A DNA stretch of 64,000 bases from Neptunicella marina (GTDB lineage: Bacteria > Pseudomonadota > Gammaproteobacteria > Enterobacterales > Alteromonadaceae). The position numbers and the translations under genes were made by a program. Numbering within the stretch: the first letter of the stretch is position 1; every line of letters begins with the position of its first letter. Under the pieces are notes generated by a model that made no database searches, had not been told where the DNA came from, and saw only the letters and a program-made list of their open reading frames with translations. Where the stretch lies: contig NZ_JACNEP010000003.1 in NCBI RefSeq assembly GCF_014270035.1, forward strand, positions 248,001-312,000, given 5' to 3'. This document shows, in pieces, positions 1-8,768 of this stretch.

Positions 1-385
1 ATTCAACAACATGGTCTATCGTTCCTATTGGGGGTAACAAATGGATATAATTAAACGGATGTCCGGACTATATCATGCTTATTTGACTAAAACGTACAGG
101 CGCATCAAAGTGCTCAATGTGCATCCCATCCGCGATAGCGCGTTCTCGACATCTCTGTCTCGAAAATCCACCCGCTAAACTGAGTCCGATTTTTAACTTT
201 GTGACAGGGGAATGGGATCTGATCGTCAGCTTGTTTAAATTTTTCGGGTTTGTCATAAACGACGGTAAAGAGCTTATTCTACACAGTCTCAATGCCGCAA
301 TTTAGTACGGAAAGCCGCGTAGAAGGGTAACGGCATTCAGTCAAAACATGCTTAACAGAATGGCGTTACCGTTAGTCGGTTGGAA
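1..385. other. Gene-poor left edge with an inverted repeat
   Basis: No convincing gene was found here. Two short overlapping frames exist, at 68-292 on the minus strand and 117-305 on the plus strand. Neither has a recognisable domain, a good ribosome binding site or a recognised relative. An imperfect 13-bp inverted repeat lies at 326-338 and 358-370 (GGTAACGGCATTC / GAATGGCGTTACC, one mismatch, 19-nt loop). It sits just downstream of the cellobiose phosphorylase stop codon on the minus strand. The stem is not followed by a clear T-run, so it may be a processing or RNA-stabilising hairpin, a weak terminator, or the remains of a repeat. Confidence 0.4.
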
Positions 386-2830
386 TTAACCCATCACCAC
401 CACAACCTTATGCTGGCCTTGGTAATCATCAAACGGGATTAAATTGCCCTCAATAGGATTACCATCGACAATCAGCTGTTTAATGCCTTTACTCACCTTA
501 TGCGGGTTTTGTACCTCGATATGATAAGTTGCACCACGATATTGGCGGGTAAAATTAAATCCAGACCAATCTGCCGGAATACAAGGGTTAATGCGCAAAC
601 CTTGGTAATCTGGCGCTATGCCCAAAATATATTGGGTAGCGGTGTAAAAAGACCAGGCCGCGGCGCCTGTTAACCAGCTGTTTTTGGCTTCCCCCGGAAT
701 GGCCGCATCTTTACCGGCAATCATCTGGCTGTACACATAAGGTTCGGTTTTGTGTTTGGCCATATCCTGGGGGCGGAACAGCGGTGTAAAGCGACTGAAA
801 TAATCAAACGACTGATCGCCACGTCCTAACAGGGTTTCTCCCACCACAATCCAGGGGTTATTGTGGGTGAAGATGCCCGCGTTTTCTTTGTAACCGGGTG
901 GGTATGAGGTGATTTCACCGTAAAATTTGTTGTAATCGGCAAAGGCCGGTTGTTGCAGCACCACGCCATGTTCGGCCAGTAAGTGCTGATTGACCGAATC
1001 CAGCGCTTGCTGGGCGCGGCCATCGTCAAGGCCAATGCCAGCCATGACACAAAAGCCCTGTGATTCGATAAAAATTTTACCATCGTCATTTTTGTGGCTG
1101 CCAATTGGCAAACCACGCGAATCATAAGCACGCAGGAACCACTCGCCATCCCAGCCGTGTTTATCAACCGTGGCGATCATGGTATCCACTGCCTGCTGGG
1201 CGCTGGCCGCCAGCTCGGTTTTACCCTGCAATTTACACAGTTCAATATATTCCTTGCCGTACAGTACAAACTGACCCGCAATCATCAATGATTCAGCCAC
1301 ATCCGATGGACCGCGCTGAGTGGTTTGATAAGACTCATTGGGCTCAGTTGAAAAACAGTTGAGGTTTAAACAATCGTTCCAGTCGGCGCGACCAATTAGC
1401 GGTAATCCGTGTGGTCCAAGGTTGTTGAGTACATGATTAAATGACGCGCTTAGATGATCAAATAAGGTATTGGGTACCTCGGGCGTATCTTCGAACGGCA
1501 CAACCTGCTGCAGGAAATTTGCGTCTCCAGTTTCTTTAATGTAATTGGCGGTGGATAATACCAGCCACATAGGATCATCATTAAAGTTACCACCAATCGC
1601 CGCGTTGCCTTTTTTGGTCAGCGGCTGATACTGGTGATAGGCCGAGCCGTCAGATTGCTGGGTGGCGGCCAAATCGATAATGCGTTCACGTACCGCGCTG
1701 GGTACCATATGGGTAAAACCAATCGTATCCTGATTGGAATCACGGAAACCCATGCCACGGCCAATACCGGATTCATAAAAACTGGCACTGCGTGACAGGT
1801 TAAAGGTCACCATATTCTGGTACTGGTTCCAGATATTCACGCTGCGGTTAAAGCTCTCGCTTGGTGTATCAACCTTGATGCGCTCCAGCAGGTTAGCCCA
1901 GTATTGATTAAGCTCACTTAGTGCCTGTTCGAATTTGGCATCGGTATTAAACTGATTTTGTAACTGCCAGGCCGGTTGTTTGTTGATAATACCTTGTGCC
2001 TGCCATTTCTGGCTTTCTTCGACTTCCACATAGCCTAAAACAAAAATCAGGCTCTGACTTTCACCGGGGGCGAGAGTGATATCCAGTTGGTGTGAAGCAA
2101 TCGGCGACCAGCCATGTGCCACTGAGTTAGTGCTCTTGCCTTGTTGCACTGCCTGCGGATTGGCAAAGCTGTTGTAAGTGCCGATAAAGTGCTGGCGATC
2201 GGTATCAAAACCCTGCATCTCGCGGTTAACACTATAAAACGCATAATGATTGCGGCGCTCGCGATATTCGGTTTTATGGAAAATGGTATTGCTCTCAACT
2301 TCCACTTCACCGGTGGATAAATTGCGCTGGAAATTGGTGCCATCGTCTTCGGCATTCCACAAACACCATTCAATAAACGAAAACAAACTAAAGCTTTTGT
2401 CGCTGTCGCCCTGGTTAGTGATTTGCAGGCGATGCACTTCGGCGGTGGTATTTAATGGCACAAATGAGGTCAGTTCGCTACGTAGCTGATTTTTCTCTGC
2501 GATAAAACGTGAATAACCCATGCCGTGCCGGCATTCATAGTGATCGAGCTTGGCATCTACCGGACGGCCGGTGGCACTCCAGATATCGCCATCCAGATTA
2601 AAATAAAAATAACGGCCGCCGCTGTCCATTGGCACATTGTTGTAACGATAACGGGTTAAGCGACGAAATTTGGGATCGCGATAAAAGCTGTAACCGCCAG
2701 CGGTGTTCGAAATCAGTGCGTAAAACCCGTTATTACCCAGATAGTTAATCCACGGCAGTGGCGTGTAAGGGGTGGTGATGACAAATTCTTTGTTGGCATC
2801 GTCGAAGTGTCCAAAGTTGCTTGCAGACAT
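386..2830 (-). CDS. cbp: Cellobiose phosphorylase (GH94)
   Basis: This enzyme phosphorolyses cellobiose to alpha-glucose 1-phosphate and glucose in the cytoplasm, saving one ATP compared with hydrolysis. The 814-residue length is typical of GH94 cellobiose phosphorylases (about 810-820). The N-terminus contains GHFDDANKEFVITTPYTPLP, and YSFYRDPKFRRLTRYRYNN follows near residues 47-65; both closely match the Cellulomonas/Cellvibrio gilvus enzyme as I remember it. The region GRADWNDCLNL (residues 480-490) carries the general-acid aspartate, most likely Asp486 of the WND motif. ARGATY-like (RGATYHIEV) and NNPW blocks near the C-terminus are also conserved. There is no signal peptide. It lies downstream of the symporter and epimerase genes but behind its own terminator and LacI-type operator, so it is probably its own transcription unit. 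Laminaribiose or cellodextrin phosphorylase are less likely because of length and the strong N-terminal match. Confidence 0.93.
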   Translation of the reverse strand: MSASNFGHFDDANKEFVITTPYTPLPWINYLGNNGFYALISNTAGGYSFYRDPKFRRLTRYRYNNVPMDSGGRYFYFNLDGDIWSATGRPVDAKLDHYECRHGMGYSRFIAEKNQLRSELTSFVPLNTTAEVHRLQITNQGDSDKSFSLFSFIEWCLWNAEDDGTNFQRNLSTGEVEVESNTIFHKTEYRERRNHYAFYSVNREMQGFDTDRQHFIGTYNSFANPQAVQQGKSTNSVAHGWSPIASHQLDITLAPGESQSLIFVLGYVEVEESQKWQAQGIINKQPAWQLQNQFNTDAKFEQALSELNQYWANLLERIKVDTPSESFNRSVNIWNQYQNMVTFNLSRSASFYESGIGRGMGFRDSNQDTIGFTHMVPSAVRERIIDLAATQQSDGSAYHQYQPLTKKGNAAIGGNFNDDPMWLVLSTANYIKETGDANFLQQVVPFEDTPEVPNTLFDHLSASFNHVLNNLGPHGLPLIGRADWNDCLNLNCFSTEPNESYQTTQRGPSDVAESLMIAGQFVLYGKEYIELCKLQGKTELAASAQQAVDTMIATVDKHGWDGEWFLRAYDSRGLPIGSHKNDDGKIFIESQGFCVMAGIGLDDGRAQQALDSVNQHLLAEHGVVLQQPAFADYNKFYGEITSYPPGYKENAGIFTHNNPWIVVGETLLGRGDQSFDYFSRFTPLFRPQDMAKHKTEPYVYSQMIAGKDAAIPGEAKNSWLTGAAAWSFYTATQYILGIAPDYQGLRINPCIPADWSGFNFTRQYRGATYHIEVQNPHKVSKGIKQLIVDGNPIEGNLIPFDDYQGQHKVVVVMG

Positions 2831-2846
2831 AGTTTATTTCCGTAGC

Positions 2847-2860
2847 TGTAATCGTTTTCA
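2847..2860 (-). promoter_or_regulatory. LacI-family operator-like palindrome before cbp
   Basis: On the minus strand this reads TGAAAACGATTACA, a near-palindrome with a central CG, the usual form of LacI-family operators. It differs by one base from the site at 5896-5909 in front of the first gene of the same locus. It sits 17 bp upstream of the phosphorylase start codon. A shared local repressor is inferred; no lacI-type gene lies in the window. Confidence 0.55.
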
Positions 2861-2872
2861 GTAAGTTGTATT

Positions 2873-2903
2873 AAAAAGCGGAGCAAACTAAGTTGGCTCC
2901 GCT
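2873..2903 (-). terminator. Rho-independent terminator after the SSS symporter
   Basis: On the minus strand the stem AGCGGAGC, an 11-nt loop and GCTCCGCT are followed by TTTTT. It follows the symporter stop codon directly and separates the epimerase-symporter pair from the phosphorylase gene. Confidence 0.8.
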
Positions 2904-2910
2904 GCCAGCG

Positions 2911-4770
2911 TTATGCTGGTAAACGGTCGTACCAGTTTTTCTTTAAAATCACCGCAGTCACTGCCAGCATCACTAGTGTAATACCGGTTGAATCCCATTC
3001 TTTAATTACGATAAAAATAGGCAGTGCGACCAAGCAGGTTTGCGCCACTATGCCCACGGCAATATTAAACATATCGCGTTTAAAATCGGGGTTGGCGACA
3101 AAGTTAGGATCATCGGCTTTGACGGCCTCGCGAATTGGCCCCCACCAGCCCCAGGGATTAACCTGTTTGTAGAAGCGTCTAAGTAATTCGGTATCTTCGG
3201 CCTCGGTTTTTAAGCTTACCACCACACAGATAACGCCGGTAATCAGCAAAATAACCGGGAAGGCAAATAAGGGCACAATTGCGCTGCTAATTCCCATATC
3301 TGCCAGCGGCGCTTCCATCAGTGGCGGTACTAAACCTGCACATAAAATCCCAGCTAACATGCTGGCAAAATAGCCGTAACCATTTAAACGCCACCAGTAC
3401 CATTTGAGCACGTTGGCAATGGCGTAACCTGCCCATAAACCGGACACTAACCATTGCAAAATACTGTTAATACTTTGTACACCAAGGCCTATAAGAGTAC
3501 TGATGATCACCACCAATACCGAGACTATGTAGCTGGCGCGGATCAGGGTTTTGGTATCGGCCTGCGGGTTGATGTAACGCTTATAAATATCGTTAATTAA
3601 ATAAGCCGGCACCGCGTTAACGGTCGAAGCAAAGGTCGACATAAAGGCTGCAATCAGTCCAGCCAGAACTAATCCCATAATACCAACCGGAGCAAATTCC
3701 AAAATAGCGCTGGGCAGAATATTTTCAAAATCCAGCTTACCGCCTGTGACTAAATCCAGTTTGTCGTAGAACACCAGAGCTAATACGGTAAAACCGGCAA
3801 TCATAAAATAACGGATAGGCATTAAAATGACGGAGACAAAACCACTCATCAATGCCCCTTCACGTGGTGATTTGGTCGCCAGAATTTTTTGCATGTCGTA
3901 GTTAGGTGCAGGACCTGCGGCGCTTTTAACAATACCGTTAAACAACACCATCATAAAAAAGATACTAAATAGCGAATAGCCGTCGGACACCACTTTCTCG
4001 TTTACTTCGGTGAGTAAGCCTGTCCAGTTGATATCCAGCGTCCAGCCAAAAAATGGGTTCATCCAGCCCTCTGGCACCACTGCATTTAAAGTGTCGGGAG
4101 ATACCTGCAGCATGGCGACAATACCAATAAACAGTGCAGAGAAAGTCATGATGGAAAATTGCAGCACATCGGCCCACACGATACTCATCATGCCACCCAG
4201 GATGACATATAAGGTGGCTATAGCAGTGAAAATAATCCCGTAAAAATGCGGCACGTATTCGGGGCTGACGTGAAAAGGCACATAACCAGACACCACTTCC
4301 CACGGAATGAATATTTCAATGAATTTGCCGATGCCAACAAAGCCATAGGCCAGAAAACCTAAAGCACCGATGACGGCAAAGGCAATCACTACCATATGCG
4401 ATAGCTTGCCACTGGTGCCATCACCAAAGCGGGTACGGATCCATTCTGCGCCGGTTAGAACGTTGGAACGACGTAACCAGATGGATAAATACACCATCAA
4501 AAATATCTGGTTGAATACCGGCCATAACCAGGGGATCCAGATACTTTTCATGCCGTACACAAAACATAAGGTAACCAGCCACATCGTGCCTGAGATATCA
4601 AACATGCCTGAGGCGTTGGACAAACCCAGTAAATACCAGGGCATGGATTTTCCACCAACAAAATAGTCATCCATGCTCTGCGCGGCACGTTTTTTCAGAT
4701 AAAATCCAATGCCAACAATCGTTAGCAAGTACAGCAGGATAATGCTGATATCGAAAAAAGTGATTTTCAT
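2911..4770 (-). CDS. Sodium:solute symporter (SSS family), probable disaccharide importer
   Basis: This is a polytopic inner-membrane protein of the SSS (SLC5-like) family that couples solute uptake to the sodium gradient. From the chosen start it has about 619 residues. It begins MKITFFDISIILLYLLTIVGIGFYL, followed by a Gly-rich FVGGKSMPWYLLGLSNASGM segment typical of the family, and has roughly 13-14 hydrophobic segments. The start was placed at the ATG at 4770 because it overlaps the stop of the epimerase gene by one base (TAATG), a sign of translational coupling; an upstream in-frame start would extend 19 residues into that gene. The neighbourhood of a disaccharide epimerase and cellobiose phosphorylase suggests it imports cellobiose or a related disaccharide. 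Substrate assignment is inference only. Confidence 0.85.
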   Translation of the reverse strand: MKITFFDISIILLYLLTIVGIGFYLKKRAAQSMDDYFVGGKSMPWYLLGLSNASGMFDISGTMWLVTLCFVYGMKSIWIPWLWPVFNQIFLMVYLSIWLRRSNVLTGAEWIRTRFGDGTSGKLSHMVVIAFAVIGALGFLAYGFVGIGKFIEIFIPWEVVSGYVPFHVSPEYVPHFYGIIFTAIATLYVILGGMMSIVWADVLQFSIMTFSALFIGIVAMLQVSPDTLNAVVPEGWMNPFFGWTLDINWTGLLTEVNEKVVSDGYSLFSIFFMMVLFNGIVKSAAGPAPNYDMQKILATKSPREGALMSGFVSVILMPIRYFMIAGFTVLALVFYDKLDLVTGGKLDFENILPSAILEFAPVGIMGLVLAGLIAAFMSTFASTVNAVPAYLINDIYKRYINPQADTKTLIRASYIVSVLVVIISTLIGLGVQSINSILQWLVSGLWAGYAIANVLKWYWWRLNGYGYFASMLAGILCAGLVPPLMEAPLADMGISSAIVPLFAFPVILLITGVICVVVSLKTEAEDTELLRRFYKQVNPWGWWGPIREAVKADDPNFVANPDFKRDMFNIAVGIVAQTCLVALPIFIVIKEWDSTGITLVMLAVTAVILKKNWYDRLPA

Positions 4771-5861
4771 TATTGTTTCCAGTGCGTGATGTCCATCTCG
4801 GACAGATCGTTGAAAATTTCCAGACAAGCTCTGGAATTATGATAGGGACACTTCCAGAAGCCGGCTTTTTCCTGAGCCTTATCTGTTGCGCCTTTTTGCC
4901 AGTGCCACTCGCCATAAACGGGATCACTGATAAATTGTTGAATAAACTGCCAAAGCTCCAAAGTATGTTTCAGATATTTAGGATCATTACTGGCTAAGTA
5001 GCAGCGCCAGCAGGCTAACATCGCTTCGGCTTGCACCCATCCATACTGAGCAGGGTCTTCATCTGAGGCAATAAAGCCACCATTGGGCATATAAGCTCTT
5101 TCTATCGCTTTATCCACCAGTTTACATGCCAGGTTTGACGCCCGGTTTGAGTATCGGGGAGCCCAGTTCTGACACCACTTGATTAACATCCAGGCTGACG
5201 CACAAAGATGGGCGTTGCTAATCGGCATATCTGAGTTGATGTCAAATAAACGGAAAGTGCGTGAAAGCAGTTCATTAATTTGTTCGGTTATTTGCACTGA
5301 ATTTGCGATGCTGGCGTATTTATCCAAAGATTCAATAATATGTAACCAGGTACGCCAGCCAAAACTAGTCGGATTGTCTTCAGTCGCAAACCCTTTCCCT
5401 TCGATTAATGACATTAAGTTCGTCCAGTTTTGTTTCGCGACAGTGCTATGTTGTTGCTGGCGGGTGGTTAAGGCCAATTCACTGCTGGCATAAAGCCAGT
5501 AGGCTTGTGCAATAGTCTGGTCAGCGGCTGTATTAAACTCAGTTAAATTGGAAGAGTCCCAGCCAATATATCCATTTTCCTGCAATAGGTGCTGCTGGAT
5601 AAAACTAAAACAACGTTGTGCGTGTTCGAGCCAGGCCGGGTTTGGAACTGCCGCGTATGCAGCACTAAAGCTCCATAAAATCCGGCAGTGCAAAATACTG
5701 CCTTTGGCGGCTTGTTTGTCTATGAGCCCATTGGTTTTGACACTGCCCCAATACCCTCCATTTTGCAGGTCACATGCTTTAAACATCCAAAAAGGCAGAA
5801 TGGTTTGTTCCACCTCTTTTAGCATATTGTTTTTAAGCTCTGATGGGGTCATCTGTGCCAT
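4770..5861 (-). CDS. AGE-family epimerase, cellobiose 2-epimerase-like
   Basis: This is a cytoplasmic protein of the N-acylglucosamine/cellobiose 2-epimerase family ((alpha/alpha)6 barrel), which would interconvert the reducing-end glucose and mannose of a beta-1,4-disaccharide. It has 363 residues against about 390-410 in typical cellobiose 2-epimerases. Candidate catalytic histidines are His174 (WLHIIESL), His218 (NAHLCASAW) and His341 (KCPYHNSRACLE); the last block is very typical of cellobiose epimerases. Around His218 the usual GHDxE pattern, as I recall it, is replaced by AHLCA, so a conserved acidic pair is missing. That makes the exact activity uncertain. It is the first gene of a unit with the symporter, with a LacI-type operator 35 bp upstream. 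Activity on Glc-Man or mannobiose is possible. Confidence 0.75.
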   Translation of the reverse strand: MAQMTPSELKNNMLKEVEQTILPFWMFKACDLQNGGYWGSVKTNGLIDKQAAKGSILHCRILWSFSAAYAAVPNPAWLEHAQRCFSFIQQHLLQENGYIGWDSSNLTEFNTAADQTIAQAYWLYASSELALTTRQQQHSTVAKQNWTNLMSLIEGKGFATEDNPTSFGWRTWLHIIESLDKYASIANSVQITEQINELLSRTFRLFDINSDMPISNAHLCASAWMLIKWCQNWAPRYSNRASNLACKLVDKAIERAYMPNGGFIASDEDPAQYGWVQAEAMLACWRCYLASNDPKYLKHTLELWQFIQQFISDPVYGEWHWQKGATDKAQEKAGFWKCPYHNSRACLEIFNDLSEMDITHWKQ

Positions 5862-5895
5862 CCAAATTTAAATGTTATAAAAATTTACAATATTA

Positions 5896-5909
5896 TGAAA
5901 ACGTTTACA
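5896..5909 (-). promoter_or_regulatory. LacI-family operator-like palindrome before the epimerase-symporter unit
   Basis: TGAAAACGTTTACA is a 14-bp near-palindrome with a central CG, matching LacI-family operators. It is nearly the same as the reverse strand of 2847-2860. It lies 35 bp upstream of the epimerase start in the minus-strand promoter region. The rest of 5862-6096 is AT-rich and without a gene. Confidence 0.6.
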
Positions 5910-6096
5910 ACGATAAATGAGTGGCAAAAAGAATAATTAATTTAGTTAGGGATGTTATTCATAAGATTATAAAAATCGCTGATTTGCGATGATTTCCAAT
6001 TGTGAGTGGGGGGGATCAAGTGATAACCGGCATTGTTAACAACTTGATAAAGTGCTTGAATTATATACAAGTCGAAGCGGTTGCAGGAGTATTTCG

Positions 6097-7266
6097 GTGC
6101 GAGCTTGGTTAACCCTAATTATTACGCTACTTTTTACGGTCGGCTGCACTGTAAATCGAATTCCGGTATTTGTTAGTCAGCCGCAATCTTCTATTGAGTT
6201 ATTTCAAAACGATTTATTTCCCGCTGCGAATCAAGTGGTTGTCGAAAGCGAAAAAGATATATTTGAGCTACCTTCAGAAGCGAAAGACTTTGTAGACAAT
6301 TATATTTTACAGTTTCGTGATCCTGATATTCAGGTTGAAAAGTTGGCGCAGGCTCTGTTTAGCCGCCAGCAAATGGGAGTTACCTATTTAAACGAAGCCA
6401 ATACCGTCGCTAAACAAACCTATGTTAACGCCAAAGCAAACTGTTTATCTCTGACTATTCTTGCATACGCAATGGCCGATTACGCGCGATTCGACGTTAA
6501 GTTTCAACAAATAGGTATTCCCGAAAACTGGGTTAGAAGAGCGGAGAGAAATCTGCAGAATGGGCATATTAATTTAAAAATTCGACCCAGAGCGAGTGAG
6601 GTAGCAATAGTCGATTTCGCAGATAATTATACCGAGGTTGATTTTAATCGCCCTCAAAGAAGCTATACCAAAAAGAATATAACTAAAGAGCGTGTGATCG
6701 CTATGTTTTACAATAACAATGGTGCGGATTACTTGTTGAGTAAAGGTTACACACCGGCTTTTGCTTATTTTCGTGCCGCGTTAAAAACAGATCCGGAATT
6801 TGTTCCTGCCTTAATTAATCTCGGTGCTTTGTATCGCTTGTACGGTAAGTATGAATTGGCTGAACAAATTTACACCAAAGCGATTCATTTGGATCCGGAT
6901 AATTTAAACAGCTTAGAAAACCTCGCAATTTTGAAAGAATATACTGGTAACTTTGATCGCGCGCGGGACATCAGAAAAATCATAACTACGCGCAGGCAAT
7001 CAAATCCTTATTATCATTTGATTGTAGGCGAAGAAGCATACGATAGAGGTGACTATGATAAAGCATTAATCTCGCTGCATACGGCAAGCAGATTAGATCA
7101 GCATATTCATGAAATTTATTTTGCTCTGGCGAAAACGTATTACAAGTTAGGTGATATCGATATGAGTGAGCAAAATCTCAAATTAGCGAAACGTAACTCT
7201 ATCAGTGATTCTCAGCGCTCAGCTTATCAGGGAAAGTTAGAATTACTTTCACGTAATGACCAATAA
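6097..7266 (+). CDS. TPR lipoprotein with a possible transglutaminase-like N-terminal domain
   Basis: The function is unknown. I start it at the GTG at 6097, preceded by AGGAG at 6085-6089 with 7-nt spacing, rather than at the ATG at 6052, which has no good ribosome site and would put 15 residues before the signal sequence. The N-terminus is a hydrophobic signal (WLTLIITLLFTVGC), with Cys17 as likely lipidated residue; the -3 position is Thr, so the lipobox is imperfect. Residues about 110-175 contain NCLSLTILAYAMADYARF (Cys116), GHINL (His157) and VDF (Asp173), in the order of a transglutaminase/cysteine-protease-like triad. Residues about 210-385 hold four or so TPR repeats (for example ALINLGALYRLYGKYELAEQ). 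Its stop is followed immediately by the M28 peptidase start, so the two form an operon. Confidence 0.7.
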   Translation: MRAWLTLIITLLFTVGCTVNRIPVFVSQPQSSIELFQNDLFPAANQVVVESEKDIFELPSEAKDFVDNYILQFRDPDIQVEKLAQALFSRQQMGVTYLNEANTVAKQTYVNAKANCLSLTILAYAMADYARFDVKFQQIGIPENWVRRAERNLQNGHINLKIRPRASEVAIVDFADNYTEVDFNRPQRSYTKKNITKERVIAMFYNNNGADYLLSKGYTPAFAYFRAALKTDPEFVPALINLGALYRLYGKYELAEQIYTKAIHLDPDNLNSLENLAILKEYTGNFDRARDIRKIITTRRQSNPYYHLIVGEEAYDRGDYDKALISLHTASRLDQHIHEIYFALAKTYYKLGDIDMSEQNLKLAKRNSISDSQRSAYQGKLELLSRNDQ

Positions 7267-8199
7267 ATGAAGTTAAAAGCAATATGTCTGTCCGGCGTAA
7301 TATTGTCACTTGTTACGCCATCCTGTTTTGCTTTAACTTGTGAGTATTCAAAATATCCCGATGACAGCATACTGCAGATTGATCTGACCGCTCTTGCGGC
7401 AGATAAAATGCGCGGTCGGAAATTGGGAGAAAACCAGTTAGCGCAGAATTACCTGATTTCCCGTTATAAGCAAATAGGGTTGCTAGGTTTTAATCCGTCC
7501 TATAAACAATCATTTTTGCATCAATATGCTATTGGTAAAACTGAAGGAAATAACATCGTTGGCTGGCTTCAGGGGACCGATTTTAAAGAACAATTTCTGG
7601 TTATAACTGCACATTACGACCACTTAGGTGTGCAAATGCATGATAATTTTAATGGTGCGGATGATAACGCCAGTGGAACAGCAGCCTTGCTGTTTCTCGC
7701 TGAGTATTTTTCCCGTTATCATCCCAGGCACTCTATTATTTTTGTGGCAACAGATGGTGAGGAAAAAGGCTTATTAGGTGCCAGAGCTTTTGTGAGTCAA
7801 CCACCTGTTGCTTTAGGTAACATTAAACTTAATGTCAATATTGATATGATTGGCGGAAGCGGGGAAAATCCGATGCTGTATGTTGCTGGTGAGCGCTATT
7901 CTCCTGCACTTAGTCATATAATTCGCAGAGCCACCTTGTTGCCCTGTGTATCGATGCAAACCGGGCATGAAGGGCTATCACGAAGTTATGATAAGCGTAA
8001 ACGCATCCATTGGCTAAAGGCCAGTGATCACTATGCATTTTATCGCCAACATATCCCCTTTTTGTATTTTGGCACCAACGATCATCGTTTTTATCATACC
8101 CCGGAAGATACGCCTGATAATATTGATCAACCCTTTTTTCATACCGCTGTTATATCCATCCTGATGACTATTCTTAGCTGGGATAATCCCGCACAATAA
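7267..8199 (+). CDS. Secreted M28-family zinc metallopeptidase
   Basis: This is an aminopeptidase-type M28 enzyme exported by a Sec signal peptide (MKLKAICLSGVILSLVTPSCFA). Expected co-catalytic zinc ligands are all visible: His116 (TAHYDHLG), bridging Asp132 (GADDNASG), Glu166 after the catalytic Glu165 (TDGEEKGLLGA), Asp193 (NIDMIGG) and His277 (YHTPEDTPDN). The length of 310 residues is normal for a single-domain member. It starts at the base after the stop of the TPR lipoprotein gene with no gap, so translation is probably coupled. It likely releases N-terminal amino acids from peptides in the periplasm or outside. The exact substrate is not visible. Confidence 0.9.
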   Translation: MKLKAICLSGVILSLVTPSCFALTCEYSKYPDDSILQIDLTALAADKMRGRKLGENQLAQNYLISRYKQIGLLGFNPSYKQSFLHQYAIGKTEGNNIVGWLQGTDFKEQFLVITAHYDHLGVQMHDNFNGADDNASGTAALLFLAEYFSRYHPRHSIIFVATDGEEKGLLGARAFVSQPPVALGNIKLNVNIDMIGGSGENPMLYVAGERYSPALSHIIRRATLLPCVSMQTGHEGLSRSYDKRKRIHWLKASDHYAFYRQHIPFLYFGTNDHRFYHTPEDTPDNIDQPFFHTAVISILMTILSWDNPAQ

Positions 8200-8237
8200 A
8201 TTTTTAAATTTGCCTGATTAAACATATTTGCACACAG

Positions 8238-8252
8238 GCACCAGTTTGGTGC
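8238..8252 (+). promoter_or_regulatory. NtrC (GlnG) binding site
   Basis: GCACCAGTTTGGTGC is a perfect dyad (GCACCA, 3-nt centre, TGGTGC), matching the known NtrC enhancer consensus. Its left edge lies 108 bp upstream of the sigma-54 promoter of glnK, a normal enhancer distance. A weaker half-match lies near 8268-8285. Confidence 0.8.
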
Positions 8253-8339
8253 GTTTGCTTAAATAATATGCTCCTTTAATGTGCGTAATTAACATGGTTG
8301 AATTTTAACTGTTTGTAAGTATATGAAAAATATACGTAA

Positions 8340-8753
<414 letters not shown>

Positions 8754-8768
8754 GGGGAGCGCATAAAA

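Noticed and set aside
68-292. Minus-strand frame of 74 codons at the left edge
   Set aside because: There is no recognised domain, no ribosome site and an overlapping frame on the other strand; not supported as a gene.
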